This document shows positions 41,438 through 54,800 of a stretch of DNA of 64,000 nt, one piece after another; position 1 is the stretch's first letter, and every line of letters begins with the position of its first letter. Position numbers and translations under genes: made by a program. The stretch is from Phanerodontia chrysosporium (lineage: Eukaryota; Basidiomycota; Agaricomycetes; Polyporales; Phanerochaetaceae): contig MJGA01000008.1 of assembly GCA_001910725.1 (NCBI GenBank), positions 620,001 to 684,000 on the forward strand, given 5' to 3'. The notes under the pieces were generated by a model, which was given only the letters and a program-made list of their open reading frames with translations, searched no databases and had not been told where the DNA came from.

Positions 41438-41892
41438 GACATGCCATAGTGATTGTGCGGTCGACATTATGACAGGGTCCGGTTTGGCATATCATTTGTA
41501 ATTCAGAGGACGTACTATATATCGCTGGGTAATGCAGAGGATGACCGCCTGTTTGGTTACGCCTCCTTGGTGACCCCCTCTCATCTTTATAGCTTGTTGT
41601 TTTATTATATTTCTCTTACAATCATCTACGCAGCCCGCTGTTGAAGACGACTACAGTGAACTCGTCGTGTGCGCTTGTGAACCGTCGGCATGGATCGCGG
41701 ATGATGCGAACCTTCTCGAGCGCGTCCACCGACGTCCTACCGCAAAGACCGACTGTCCTCCATCTTCCATCTTCCGCTACGCATACGTGTGTTTTCACAT
41801 ATCTTACTCAGGAATATTTGTCGCATTCAGTCTTATAAATCTACTATTCGTACCCGGGTATACGGGTCGTATCACCGTCATCGAAGTCGCGT

Positions 41893-44150
41893 ATGCCCAG
41901 AGTCAACCCCGCTTCACTACTCTCCTGGCCTCTGCTCCTTCTCTCTGTCCTCGTCGCCGGTGCTGTCACCTCTATCTGTTTTACACCACATCTATCGCCA
42001 TTCTCTGCTATGCCCTCAGGTGATGCGTCTCCTAGCGGGCATAATTCGGGACGCGAGGAGCTCGAGAGCATGAAGGCTTTTCGAGGTTTGCCTGGAGCAA
42101 CGGTCCCGCTGGATGTAGACGGCTACCCTGTGGCCCCGCCCGAGCTTCAGCTGGAGCAGGTACACATCTATGTGCGACATGGTACGTCCTCGCTTGGTCC
42201 TGCGCCGCCATTGCACTCTGTAATGCCATCCCGGTCAGGCGAGCGCACTCCCGTCCGTGTGCGCATGTCCGCCCCTCCAGCCAATATACCAGAGCGTTGG
42301 GACCTCTGCAGGACTGCACGACGGTTCCGGGCGGCGGTCATCAGTAACATGAGCGCGACGAATGCAATGGAGGAGGTCACTATGCGCAAGGTTGTAGAAG
42401 GCGCGAACGGAGATGTCGAGGCTGGTGAATGGTGGGTATCCCCTGCATCCGTCTCGGTACATCGGATGGAGATATTTCGTGCTAGCCGTTAACTATCATT
42501 CTGCTGTATAGCTTGCTGGGAGAGTTGACTGACATCGGAAGACAGGTACGCCCTGTGCGCCATGTCGGGAGCGGAAGCCTTGCTGACGGGTCCGATAACA
42601 GAACACATACAACTTTGGTCGTGCATTAAGACGACTATACATTGATAGGTATGCATGCCTTCGTCTCATACATATTTCGACACATTTGAATCAATTGTAC
42701 GTAGGCTCCAGCTCTTGCCAGATGCGCTGCGTCCGCCAGTGTCGAATCATCCCCAAGGAGGTCTCCATACCGACGAGCAATCTGACGTATATTTCCGCTC
42801 AACAAATGTCCCACGGACGGTGGAGTCTTTGCACGAAATTATATTCGGCTTATACCCTTCAGATAAATGTCTAGACGGCTACGTGCATCAAATACGAGTG
42901 CGGTGAGTATAGCGCACTCGCAGTGTATGGGTAACGACCTTACTATGCTGCGTAGGAACGCTAAGGACGAGAATCTGTTCGGAAATACAGGTGCATGCAA
43001 GCGTTTGGAGGCTCTGGAACTTGGGTTTGCGAAAGGTACGCTCCTTTCTGAGCTCTTACGTCTACTCCTAGAGGCACAAATGGGACTTACGTCTTAATCC
43101 GATTACACAGCGGCAGCTGCAGCATGGAACCCTGCGTTGGAGCAGCTGGATGATAAGATATCGAAATATATCGGAGGCAACCCTGTGAGGCTTGATGGTC
43201 GACCAAGAGCATCTGGTATATTCGACACGGTACACTCTGCTCGTTGTTTACGTGTTTTTGCCATAGGCTAACGAGATTCCAGATCAGGTCAGCCTGTGCT
43301 AACGGTGTGCAAGTGCCGAAAGAGTTTCGCGAGAAAGGGGTCATGGACGTTATCGTACGTGATATCTTGCATTGACTCGCAACTCGTCACTCAAGCTAGC
43401 TCAGGAAAAAGCTATTGTACACGAGTGGTTCGGCGGCTGTAAGTGATATTTCTCTTCAGCATACCCGAAGCTGATATCCGCTCCTTTAGATGACACCGAG
43501 GAAGTGCGAAGATTGGGCATGGGTCCGTTATTGGCTGATGTCTCGACAAAGATGTACTCCAAAGCAGTACATGGCGCAGCGAATCGATTGAAGCTGCTGG
43601 TGCATAGTACACATGACACCAGTTTGGCAGGTTTGCTCAAGACATTCGACGTCTTCGACGAGAAGTGAGTTCATTACTTTCCAACCCATTTCCTCACGAA
43701 GGATTCCTTTGAGCCGAACGGGCAATACGTAGGAAGTTCAGTCGCTGACATGTAAATGTGCAGATGGCCTGCGTTCACGTCGAGCATCACGTTCGAGCTG
43801 TTCAGAAAAACGTCTTCGAGCGATGCCAGAGATAGCGCAGCCGGTCATGAGAGCGCAGGACCGTCTCTTCCGTGGCAGACGATCCTTTCTGCCTTCAGAC
43901 GTCCAAAAACAACTGACCAATACTGTGCGTCCGCTACCCGAACTCCGGACATTGCTTGCGCTGACGAGCAATCCTGGCAGACGTGCGAATGCGGTATCAG
44001 AACCGATCGCTAGCTCTTCCCCTTTGCGCAGAAGACGGGAAGCACCTGCCCGGTCACCCCGAATTCTGCACACTGACAGCATTCAGGGAGAGAGTAAAGG
44101 AGCTTACCCCTGTAGATTGGGAAGGTGAATGTTCTGTGAGTGGCAGGTGA
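41893..44150 (+). CDS. Membrane-anchored histidine acid phosphatase
   Basis: Start at ATG 41893. Residues about 9-31 are a hydrophobic anchor or signal (SWPLLLLSVLVAGAVTSICF). An intron splits the catalytic motif, giving VRHGERTPVRVRM. Later exons carry ELTDIGRQNTYNFGRALRRLY, then VYFRSTNVPRTVESL (the substrate-pocket Arg region), then LLVHSTHDTSLAGLL with the catalytic HD pair. The last exons read DQYYVRMRYQNRSLALPLC and CTLTAFRERVKELTPVDWEGEC before TGA. The architecture suits the histidine phosphatase branch 2 family, near acid phosphatase and 2-phosphoxylose phosphatase-like proteins. The exact substrate cannot be told. Around nine short introns; all junctions I checked keep phase. Confidence 0.82.
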
Positions 44151-46009
44151 CGTCCTGGAGTGCCCTCTTGCAATACCACGCTTCCGCGATTTTGGATACA
44201 ATTGTGAGCTCTTGATGTCCTCTTGTGCCTCATGACGTCTAGCGGCTGATACCTGTGCAGATTTCCCGTAATACTGGCCGACGCGGTCATGGGACAAATA
44301 CACATCTCGTTATTGGCAGACTCGTCCAAGGCTGAGGTTCTTTGTTCCGCCTGCGGGCCCCGTTGGAAAGAAGAGGTAGGTGGGACAGAAGCGGTTATTT
44401 TTAGATGGGAGACGCGAAGCATCATAAGGACCATACCCAAGGAAGCTCTCCCCGACACAGTCCACATGCTACAGAACTTAAGCTTTGCTTCCGAGGCACG
44501 GCACTCCAGCGTCGTGGGACTGACCGAGGTCCTGCCATGATCATACAGACTCCCGGTCCCGTACTGAATAGAGAACGTATTTGGCAACAATCGTCTTCGG
44601 ACTAGGATTGGTCGGGCGAACAACAACTGATCATGGTCACTTTCATGAGGTAGGTTTTTTATGCGGCATGTGAGTCTTCTCTACTGATCCGTCACCAGGC
44701 CGTTGTGTCTTGCCGTGCAGGAGAACAGCCATCCTCACACGGAAATACTGGTCTACATGGTGTACAGACTCCGGGGAACGGTTACCCGTGTTCAGGCTGC
44801 TGCCCTTGGTACTACAGTGCCTGACGAGCTATTGCCTGCTGCAGTGTGGGTATCACCCAGGGATAGCTGGTACCTGAAAGGACAGGCGCGCTTACGGTAA
44901 CGGCACAGGTAAACTGCGGTACAGACAATGTTGCTCTCACTTGCGCCATGGTTCTGATCCAATAATAGGTACGCTCCCCAACCTTCCCTTCAGAACGAAC
45001 TGAACTTCTACTTCGGAGATCTCGTCATTCGTACGGTCGTCCCAAAGACCCAATGCATCCGATTGACCTCCACATGAGCCGTCACGACCCTTGAACCTCC
45101 CGTCTAGGGCTCTCCCTTGCGCCTTTATCGCCTTTATTCTTTCTTCTAGCGCGACCGTATGAGCAACTGCAGAGCCGTCTGGATCCGATGCACCATCCGT
45201 ACGTCTCGGTTCATCCGCGAGGTTCCGCTGCAGTCCGAGTCGTGCTCCTACGGTTCACCCTAGCATGGAACAAGTCGGAGGCAATGGTTCACAAGGCCTA
45301 CCTTCTCCTGCCCAGGCCGGTGCTAATATCGTCTCCACTACAGGCCGCGACGCCGAGATCCTTGGGAGATTGCAGCCGGCTGTGAGACGGTGAAGCCTGC
45401 GAGGCCAAAATTATCGCACGAACCTGGAGGGCTGACTGTTATAAAGAGAATAGCGTCGGACATGCCTTCGACTATGGCACTCGCAACTATGTCCTTCCTT
45501 CGCGCCAGTATCTCTCGTCCCTACCATCACCGCTCCTGAAGGATGCAGCCTTGGCGCGCAATGCCGCGTCCCTCCATTTCCAGTATATTCGGCAGGTTAC
45601 CCGCTGGTTGGGGATGCTTCTGCGTGTTCTTCCGATAGGACAATGTATTCCCCGTGAACAGTGTCACGTCGGCGCCTCGCGAAATTGCCCCTGGTACGTA
45701 TCCTTCTGTTGCTGCTCTGTCGGTCATTACCTTACTCGCAGAGTCTCCTGACAGCATCTGATCCGTATGCACACTGCGTCCACGCGCAATCACCCAGCTG
45801 AGCGGTCTTCAGGCGAGGAAGACATCCGTCTCTTCCCGCTCCTGGGCTTTCGTGCACAGGATGTCTGCCAGCGGAGTCACCCGACGTGCTCCACTGCGTG
45901 GATGTATACTAGAGAGCCAGGTAGTCGAAAGTATAAAACGGCTGAGTCCAGTCCTCAGTCTGCATCGGCCATCCGACATCTCCACACAGCCCAGACTCGA
46001 CAAATTCAG
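44151..46009. other. Gap: possible small unrecognised gene at 44270-45080, promoter of oxalate decarboxylase 2
   Basis: Three plus-strand coding-like stretches (about 44270-44540, 44717-44900 and 44969-45077) contain segments such as ADAVMGQIHISLLADSS, ENSHPHTEILVYMVYRLRG and LQNELNFYFGDLVIRTVVP. Each is flanked by possible splice signals. They could be exons of a small gene, but I recognise no family and cannot join them with confidence. The rest holds nothing supported. A TATAAAA lies near 45935. Confidence 0.3.
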
Positions 46010-48095
46010 ATGCCTTCCGCAAAGCTTGCCAAGGTGGTCTTGTGCGCGGTCGCTCTCGCGTCGTGCTCGCTTTCCGCACCTGCAGGGAGCTCTGCCCCCG
46101 CAAGCTCTGTCATTTCAAGCGCGTCCGCCTCTCCCGCCAGCTTGTTGTCCTCTGCTGCCGCATCCGCAGCTACAATCGCTCCCGGGGGCAGCGCCAGCTC
46201 CTTTCTTTCCATCCAGTCCTCGCTCCGCTCGCGCCCCTCGTCGACGCCGTCGGCATCCCTGAGCGCGCCCCCTGCCAGCGAGACGGTACCATACGCGTCT
46301 GATGATGCGAACACAGTGGTATGGAGCCCTGGCTGGGACGGCCAGCCAGAGGCCATCCGAGGCTCTCTCGGAAGCTCCGTTATGGGACCCCAAAACGACC
46401 CCATTGACTTGCAAAACCCTGACTTGCTTGCTCCACCGACCACTGACGCAGGCACAGTGTAAGTCTCTCCTGCTAACTGCATATAAACATCGTGTACTGA
46501 TGGACTACTAAAGCGGAAATGCGAAGTGGCCATTCAGTCTCAGTCACAATCGGCTTCAGACTGGTGGTTGGGCTCGCCAGCAAAACTGTAAGGGTCATTG
46601 TGAAGCGCTGTTCGCAACTTTGCTGATGTTCTATCTAGTGGCTGTCTTGCCTATGGCCACCGAGATGGCCGGAGTAGACATGCGGCTCGAAGTCGGAGCT
46701 ATCCGGTGAGTACTCACGTTAATTGACGCAATTGCTCACCCCTGACGGCTGTATCGGCCAGGGAGTTGCATTGGCACAAAACTGGAGAGGTATTGTGGAG
46801 CAATCCTTGATAGAGCCCACGCTGATGTACCTTTCTTTAAACAGTGGGCGTACGTTCTCCAGGTGTGTATATTACTCACCGCACATTCACGCTGCATTTT
46901 CTGATCATTGTCTGATCTTGAAAAGGGTTCAGTCCAAATTTCTGCCGTGAATCAGAACGGCCAGAACTTCGTCAGCACAGTCGTACGTCCTGACTTAGGC
47001 TTCAGTATCTCTACACATGGATTAATGCTGCAATAGAGCCAAGGTGACCTGTGGTATTTCCCTGCGGGAGTTCCACACTCGATTCAGGCAACGGACGCAA
47101 ATCCCAACGGCGCTGAATTCCTGCTTGTACGCTTGGTTTCCTCTCTCGTTCCTCTCTCTGAACGCACTGACCCTGTCTCGCCTAGGTTTTCGACGACGGC
47201 AACTTCAGTGAAGATGACACTTTCCTCTTGACCGACTGGCTAGCCCACGTGCCTAAGGACGTTCTCGCTAAGAACTTCCAGACGAGCATGTCTACATTCG
47301 ACAAGCTCCCAGGCAAAGAACTCTACATCTTCCCGGCAGGTCAGTCGCAACCGTCTTGACTCCGCACTCGCTATTCTTACCTCCGCTCTGTAGCTCCCCC
47401 GGGCCCCGACTCCGACGCTCCGACTAGCCCTCAAGGAACCGTGCCGAACCCATTCACCTTCAAACTATCGGGAATGCCGGCGACCCAGCTGCAGGGAGGC
47501 TCGGTGAAGATCGTGGATTCGAACACGTTCAAGGCGTCGAAGACCATCGCCGCTGCCGAGGTGACTGTCGAGCCCGGTGCGATGCGCGAGCTTCACTGGC
47601 ACCCCACTCAGGATGAGTGGAGCTATTTCATGTCAGTATCTGATCTTTCCAGCGGAATGCCGTATACTGACGAACGCTCTTAGCTCTGGCAACGCCCGCG
47701 TGACGCTGTTCGCAGCCCAGAGTTCAGCGAGGACCTTTGACTATCAGCCTGGCGATGTTGGTGAGTACTACAATCTTCCTTGCAGGGGTTACGCTCATAC
47801 ATCATGCTTAGCGTATATTCCCGGCTCTTACGGCCACTACGTTGAGAACATCGGGAACGACACCCTTCACTATCTTGAGATCTTCAAGACTGACACGTTC
47901 CAGGACGTCAGTCTCTCCCAGGTATGTTCAACTTTCATGTTTGGAGCGCTCCACAAGACTCAACCTGTTCTTTAGTGGCTCGCGCTCACGCCGCCCGACA
48001 TGGTCAAGGCTACCCTCAATCTCGATGATGAGGCCTTGAAACACTTCAGCAAGACCAAGCCAGTCGTCGTCGGGCCATCCAAAGGCTCCTCTTGA
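46010..48095 (+). CDS. Secreted bicupin oxalate decarboxylase 2
   Basis: A paralogue of the 31390 gene with the same reaction and layout. ATG 46010 opens a signal peptide (KVVLCAVALASCSLSAPA) and a long Ser/Ala-rich linker. Exon 1 is 46010-46458, exon 2 is 46514-46587 (GNAKWPFSLSHNRLQTGGWA) and exon 3 is 46639-46705 (LPMATEMAGVDMRLEVGAIR). Cupin 1 is then split by introns: ELHWHKTGE then WAYVLQ, and later PHSIQAT. Cupin 2 has MRELHWHPTQDEWSYF and SYGHYVENIGN. All metal ligands are present. It ends SKTKPVVVGPSKGSS at 48095, tail to tail with FunK1 3. No lesion seen. Confidence 0.93.
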
Positions 48096-48381
48096 AGACG
48101 TCAAAAGCAACAAATTCCGCTGTGTTATCTATTTCGGCTTGCCCTGTGGCTACTCTTTACGAACCTCACGACCATCGATTTGTAGTACTAGTCCCTGAGT
48201 CGAATATTTTCTCCGTCTATAAAGTGTCAAGTTGTGTACACGTCCAGCTCTCACAGAATATACCAAGAATGTGGAAGTTATCTGCAATACTGGCTATCAT
48301 GTGGGACAGCTGCCGAGGTACAGCGGGAGCTGGGCTTAGTCCTTCGACATCGACTTCGACGGACTCGCCAGAGTGACTCTG

Positions 48382-51286
48382 TCAATCTCTAAGGGCGGCC
48401 AAACGTCGAGACCTTCGCGGTTCCGCTATATTTTCACTTGCCCTCCCACGCCTCGCAGCCTTCACGCTCTCTGCTCTTGCGTCCTGTGTATTGGTTCGTC
48501 GTCGGGATGTCGCTGCCTTCGTGGTCGTCTTGCTGACTCGAGCCTCCGACTTCGGAACAGCCTTGAGCTTGGTTGCCGATGTGACTTTCTGTGCGCGTGA
48601 AGGAGCTGCCTTCGTTCGCGACGTCACAGAAGCTTTGACATTCTTCCCGCCACGTACCACTTTCTTCGGCGGTTCCTCCGCCCTTGCTTGCTCTTCGTCT
48701 TCGTCCATGCGGCGTCGTTTCTTCCTTGAAATCTGCGATGGGACTGAATCGTCTCGAATGTCTGTGTTGTGCGCACTCTCCTGTGACGGATCATCATATT
48801 TCATGTGATGGAACTGGTCGTATCGCTTGTCGTCTCGCAGGCCAGTGAAGTTACGGACATTGTCGTGCTTGTCCAGGACCACGGACCGGAAAAGCGAGCC
48901 AAGTGCTTCGTGGTCGTCCAGCGGTCGGCGTGGCCGTTGCGCATCCGAGCCCGTAGGGGCGCTTGGATCACCGGAGTTGACTTGGGCAGTCTTGCAAGGT
49001 TGGTCTGCGAAGGGAGTATCCTCTTCGTCTGAGCTTTCGAGCCACTCGGGAGGGATGTTCGGCATCTTAGTTGGATAAGGAGGGGGTGCCGAAGGGGAGT
49101 CTTGTGGATCCCTTGAGGGTTGCGCGGCAGCTCGCATGGCTGGCGTCGCGCGTGGTGATGGAATCGAGTATTGGGCATACCGGCTGTCGTCTGTTGCAAG
49201 GTAATGTGCACGGAGCAGCAGACATGCCTTGTCGAGAAACAACTTAATCAATGGTTGACGGCCGTTCGGCAGGGGATGCAGAAAACAAGGTGAGTGTCCC
49301 ATATCGATAAACGTCCGTTTCATTGTGCCGCCGACATAGTATCCTCGTCCTGCGGCGCGCTTCTCGAAGAACACCGTGGTGATCCAGCCCATGAAGCCGA
49401 AGTTCGCGGCAGCTGCCTGCCTCTGGACTGCCACGCTGTCGGAGTTACTGGCAACTGGAGACAAGGCGTGAAGATGGTAACGAAATGCCAGAAATGTGAT
49501 GACATGTACAAATGATTCGAGGTCGTCTGCCAGTTCGGGGGGTTTCATGGGATATTCGAGAGAGAATACAGACTTGAAGGCCCAAGTGCCCTTCTCAAAT
49601 GTCAGGATCATGCAGCAACTACCATCCAGAATGAGGTGATACGCACCAAGCTTTGAAAAGTGGCTTCTGGTGCCTCCAAGTCTTCGAGATACATGCATAG
49701 GTCCCAGTCGTTCAGGAAGCCTTGCCCACTCTCGACGTTAATCATGATGTTGCCGGTACTGATGTCGCCGTGGAGGACTCGGGCCCGATGGTACGCTTCT
49801 TGGTGAGCTGTTCTAGGTGAGCGAAAGCATGGCTGGATGTAATAGATGCCTACCTGTGAACGCATGAAGGCATACTTGCAAGAGCTCGGGGAATCGCGAT
49901 ACGTTTCCAGTGATCTCCCCACCTCACGAGTGACGAGACGCGTGTGAACATGCTCCGATGGTCCTCTCCCCGCCGGAAAATATCGCCGGTAGTGTTGTGA
50001 CACTGTACACTGCCCAGTAACATCGCCTCCGGCTATCGGTGTCGCAATGTGGGTGACGCTGTGCTTGTGCAGGCGCATATAGGCGTCCAGCTCCGAACGC
50101 GGTCGAGAAACGGCACGCCACTGGTCCTTTAACCAGACCATGCGGTTGCCCTCTAGTTCGAAAGCGACATAGCCTCTCGTACATCGGCCAAACAAGGAGT
50201 AGAGGTCGGTTGCAACTCGTCCAAGCAGGTACGTTTTCTCAATTGCGTCCTCGCTTAAAGAGACAACGGGGCAGGTCACCTTATATGAACGTTAGCATGG
50301 GTCATCCGATGCAACTGTGCATGAACAGACTTTGTAGATTGGGTGGCGCTCGATATCGTGCAGCATCCTGTCTCGGTGCTTCTGCAGCTCATTGTTATCT
50401 GGCTCGTATTGCCTGAGCTTCAGGATGTCTGCGTCCGCGGCCAATGCAACCGTGCTATCCAAACCATAATTGTCGTGCGCCGTGGCGAGTCGATACAAGA
50501 GTCTCATGAAGACCTTGTATTCCGTGTCAAGATCTATAGGCTCCGTGGCGAGGCATCCAGCCCTGTCCCAGCGAAACACCCTCGCCGACATCTGCGAGAT
50601 GTAGATGGAGTAGTAGTGCGTGCGGTGCTGGCGCATCATTGCCTCTTCGACGTGTTTAACGGTCTGTGCCCGTGCGATCTTGCCGTCCTGTGTGAGCCGC
50701 AGGAAGAGTGGGGCCTCCTTGCTGTCCCGCTCCTTGAAGTAGAACCCCGAGCGTTGAGGCTCGTTCTTGACCTCGACGAAGCTGCTCATCCAGGCCCACG
50801 CGCAGCGTGCAATGTCCGGGTCCTTCCCCATCCTCCGGCTGAATGCCTTACGGGCCAATTGAATGTCCTTAGGATAGCGAGCCAGGGTCGGACAATGGGT
50901 AATACTCGTGCTCTCTGCATGGTTAGCGACGACTTTCCATTCGTAGCCCGAGTCCGCCATGCTTTCTACGCTATTGAAGATGTCGCACTGTAGCACTATG
51001 TTAGTCACATCAACGCAATATTCCAGTGTAGGTGTTTTACCAGTGGACGATATTCGGCTGAGCGACCACCGTCACGCAAACTCTTGAGACCGGTGGCGCG
51101 AAAACTCCTCAGGCGGCGATTCACGTTCGATAGAACTTCACGACCCCCTATGAGAGTCTGAAACTCCTCAACAGGGATTTGAGCACATCTCTCGTCGAAA
51201 TCTTCGACGGTTTCCGAGTCCCATGATATGGCTGCCCGTCTCAAGCTGCTGCCAGTGCTGTCTCCGGGGAAGGCGTTGGCTGGCAT
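48382..51286 (-). CDS. FunK1 protein kinase 3
   Basis: ATG 51286 (MPANAFPGDS) opens an N-terminal exon with SLRRAAISWDSETVEDFDER and AEYRPLV. The next exon holds the FunK1 N-domain (VESMADSGYEWKVVANHAES, IARCAWAWMSSFVEVKN, EEAMMRQHRTHYYSIYIS, RVFRWDRAGC). The kinase domain has GRCTRGYVAFEL, PIAGGDV, a catalytic loop LHGDISTGNIMINV with Gly where the family has Arg, and NDWDLCMY. The C-terminus has PPELADDLESFVHVITFLAFRY, KRYDQFHHM and a Lys/Arg-rich nuclear-type tail. The exons connect without an obvious frame break, making this the best-preserved FunK1 of the window. The HGD instead of HRD may alter regulation or activity. Confidence 0.82.
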
Positions 51287-51853
51287 GACGTCGGTGTAAC
51301 ACGGGAACTCTGGGTTGACGAGGGTCAAGATGATAGGTTTTTTCGACGGAGACAGGGAATGTGGGTGTGACAGCGAGAAGAAGGGCCGGTGCACGTACCA
51401 CGTACATAGTGCTACGTCGCGCCTCGGAGACACCGATCGAGGCCACTGGAGAACAAAAGAACAAGAACAAGCCAGGACTGCGTCGGCGAGACATTATGGG
51501 TTGAGCTTGAATTGAAGCTCAAAGCATCGAATTCCACGTGTAGAGCTTCTCCGGCGGGCTTTGCGTTCGCCTGGCATATTTTGAAATGTTGACTCACAGT
51601 CTCCGATGTTCATGTTCGGCAGCGAGTGAGGAGTCCCACTCATCAGGCGCTTACGAGAGGTGAATATTTGAATGCTCAGACGCGCGGGGAGTCCGAGTCG
51701 CGGCGCGCGCCTTCAAATCGAGTCCTCATTCTCGAACAAGCTGCTCCTTCATCCGAAAACAACTAAAAGACTTGTCCAGTTGTACACTACATTATACAAG
51801 GCTACGATAACGCGATACGGCGGAGGAGAACACAACATGCACGCGCGGCACTT

Positions 51854-54800
51854 TTAAGCCTTGCTGGCTAACCTCGCGGACCTCCTCGTCGGTGGAAGTG
51901 CAGGCCGCTCTGCAGCCTTCGTCTTCGGGGCTCTACCCCGACCCGTCACTTCCGCCTTAAGAGCGGCCGAGCGCCGGGGGCTGGAGGGCTTGCGAATGAC
52001 CTGCGCTTTCCGCGACGCGGCCTTTTTCGCTGCAGCCTTCGTCGGCTGGGCCTTCGCTACTTTCGGCGCAGCGCGCGAGGTGGAAACCTTCTTGGAAGCA
52101 TTCTTGAGCTTGCGCCTTGGCGGTGCATTGTGGGTGCATGACCTTAGCAGAGCGAGCCCTAGTCGATGTCTTCCGCCCGGTGACGGCGATCTTCGCTGTG
52201 ACAACCGCTCCCTCCTCCACGACAGTAGACCTAGTTTTCGAGGCGGTGGCGCGGGCGAGGGCAGGCTTCTTCGGTGGTGTCGGAACCTCGTCCTCGCCTG
52301 TATCGTCTTCTTCGCGTTTGCGCTTCGCCGATTCTGCAGACGACCCCGTATTACCGTTCCACTGGCCGGTGTTTCCCTTCTTCTTGAGGTAGGCGACCAT
52401 TCGCCAGCTCAGGAACTGGTCGAACGTTTTGTCGTTGCGATACTCGCGCAGATCGAGGTCATTACCTTGCTCGTCGCTCGCAACTCCAAGAAACAAGAAC
52501 GCCAGATCGGTGTGCGAATTGAGCACGGGCTGCGGATTCTCGACTGGGCACGTTGGCTTCTTGGCGCACGACGCTCTTCCAGAAGGCCATCTTGCCCTTC
52601 GATGAGAAAAGCTGGACGCGCTGCGTTCATCGCCAGTATTGTCGCGTAGACGGGGTCGTCGCATAGATATTCTGATGGCGCTTCACGGGTGCCGTCAGTC
52701 ACTGCCGAGAGTCTCGAATTCGTCCGGTGAAGCCCGTCTCCGTCGTTCGCCGCGTAATCCGAGAAGTCAGCTTCATCAAGCGACCAGTAGTGCTCTTGGA
52801 GCAACTGATACGCCTTGACAAGGAACGTCTCCACGAGAGAAGGCTTCCCATTCTTGAGAGGCTTGAACGGGACAGGCGGCTGGCCAGTCAGGATCATGTG
52901 GTACTTCAGCCCCCCGCCCTTGTAGTAGCCCGTGCCAACCCGCTTCTGCGCGTAGAAGAAGACGCTCACCAAGCCCATGAGCTCGGGGTTGTTCGCGTTG
53001 GCCGTGATCTGCGCGTCTTCCGTGTCGTCGTCGGGTTCAGAGGACAACTCGTGGTGGTGATAGCGGTACGCAAGGAAGGTGATGACGTGGATGAAGGACT
53101 CCAGGTCGTCGGCGAGCTCCGGGGGTTTCCGAGGGTACCGAAGGGAAAGAGCAGATTTGAAGGCCCAGGTCCCCTGTGTCAGAATATGCTTAGCACAATC
53201 GAAACAGCTCAGTAACGAAGTTGACTTACCGAGATGCCAGACGGCTCGGACGCCGGCAAATTGGCATCCATGTCTTCACGATACTTGCAAAGGTCCCAGT
53301 CGTTCAAGAAACCTTGGCCTGTGTCGGCATCGATCATGATGTTGCCCACGCTCACATCGCGGTGTAAGATTCGGGCAATTTCCCAAGCTTGCTGGTGGGC
53401 TGATGGAGGTTTAGCTGCTACATCGGTACGGCCAAAACGTAGGATACTGACCGCAGAATGCATGAGTGCAGACGCGCAGCAGCTCATACGAGTCCTTGTA
53501 CGTCTCGAGCAGGCGGCCGACCTCGTTGGAAACCAGACGTGTGTGTACGCGAGCTGATGGGCGCAGTTCGTCGGGAAGATGCGTCAGATAGTCCTGCGCA
53601 ATTGTCCTATGCCCTGCGACGTCACCACCGGCAATCGGAGTGGCGATGTACGCCACTTTGTGTCGGTGAAGGCGGATGTACGCGTCGAGTTCCGAGTACG
53701 GTCGTGCGACGCAACGCCATTGGTCCTTGAACCAGACGAGCCGTTTCGTCTCCAAGTCCAATGCAGGATACCCCTTTGTACATCGCCCCATGGGTGCATA
53801 GTGACCGAAGGCGTACCGCCCGACGAGATAGCTCTTCTCAACGACTGGGTCATCGGAGCCATCCAGAGAGATGGATGGGCAGGAGATCTGCAGCGGTTGT
53901 GAGCATGTGATGTGAGAGAGGGGGTGATGACATACTTTATATATGGGATGGCTGAGCTGGTCATCGAGCATGGAGTCGTGGTACTCTCGCAGCCACTTGT
54001 TGTCACCGGGGTTGTAGGCCGCGAGCTCAGCGATCTCCTTCTTTGTCGCCAGCTTGACGGTGTTGTCGACGCCGCCTTGGTCAGGAGACGTAGCGAGGCG
54101 ATAGAGAATGTCTAGGAAGTCGTACGGGTTCTCCCTGAGGTCGATCGGCTCCGACGCGATGCAGCCGACTCGGTCCCAGCGGAAGACACGCGCGGACATC
54201 TCGGTGATGTAGATCGAGTAGTAGTGCGTACGGTGCTGGCGAAGCATCGCCTCCGTGACGTACTTGATGAACTGGCCTCTGGCCTGCTTGCCGCCCTCGC
54301 CTTGGCGCAGAAACTTCTGTCTGCCATTCTTGTCGACGTTGCGCGCGAAGAAGAAGGGTGACTTGGCCTCGGTGTTCTTCACCTCGATATAGCTATTCAT
54401 CCATGCCCACGCGCATCGGGCAATGTTGCGGTTTTTGGTGTGCATGTCGCGGGTGTATGCGGCTTTGGCGGCGGGTATGTCGACAGGGTATCGCGCGATA
54501 TCCGGCTTGTGGTCGATGTCGGCGCTCTCGGCATGGTTGGCAACGATCTTCCAGCGATATCTTGAGCCAGCAAGTATCTCCACCGCGTTCAAGATATTAC
54601 ACTATGGTGGATGAGTATACAGAGGTACAGCAGTAGGACAGTGAGAACGCACCAGCGGGTTGTACTTCCCACTCTCTGAATTGTCGGGCAAATCCTTAGT
54701 GTCTATTCCGTTGAACTTCTTCAACTTTTTCCTTGATTTCTCGTCATCCGGGAGGGCCGATCCAGACATGATGCTCTTGAATACCTCGACTGCTACTTGG

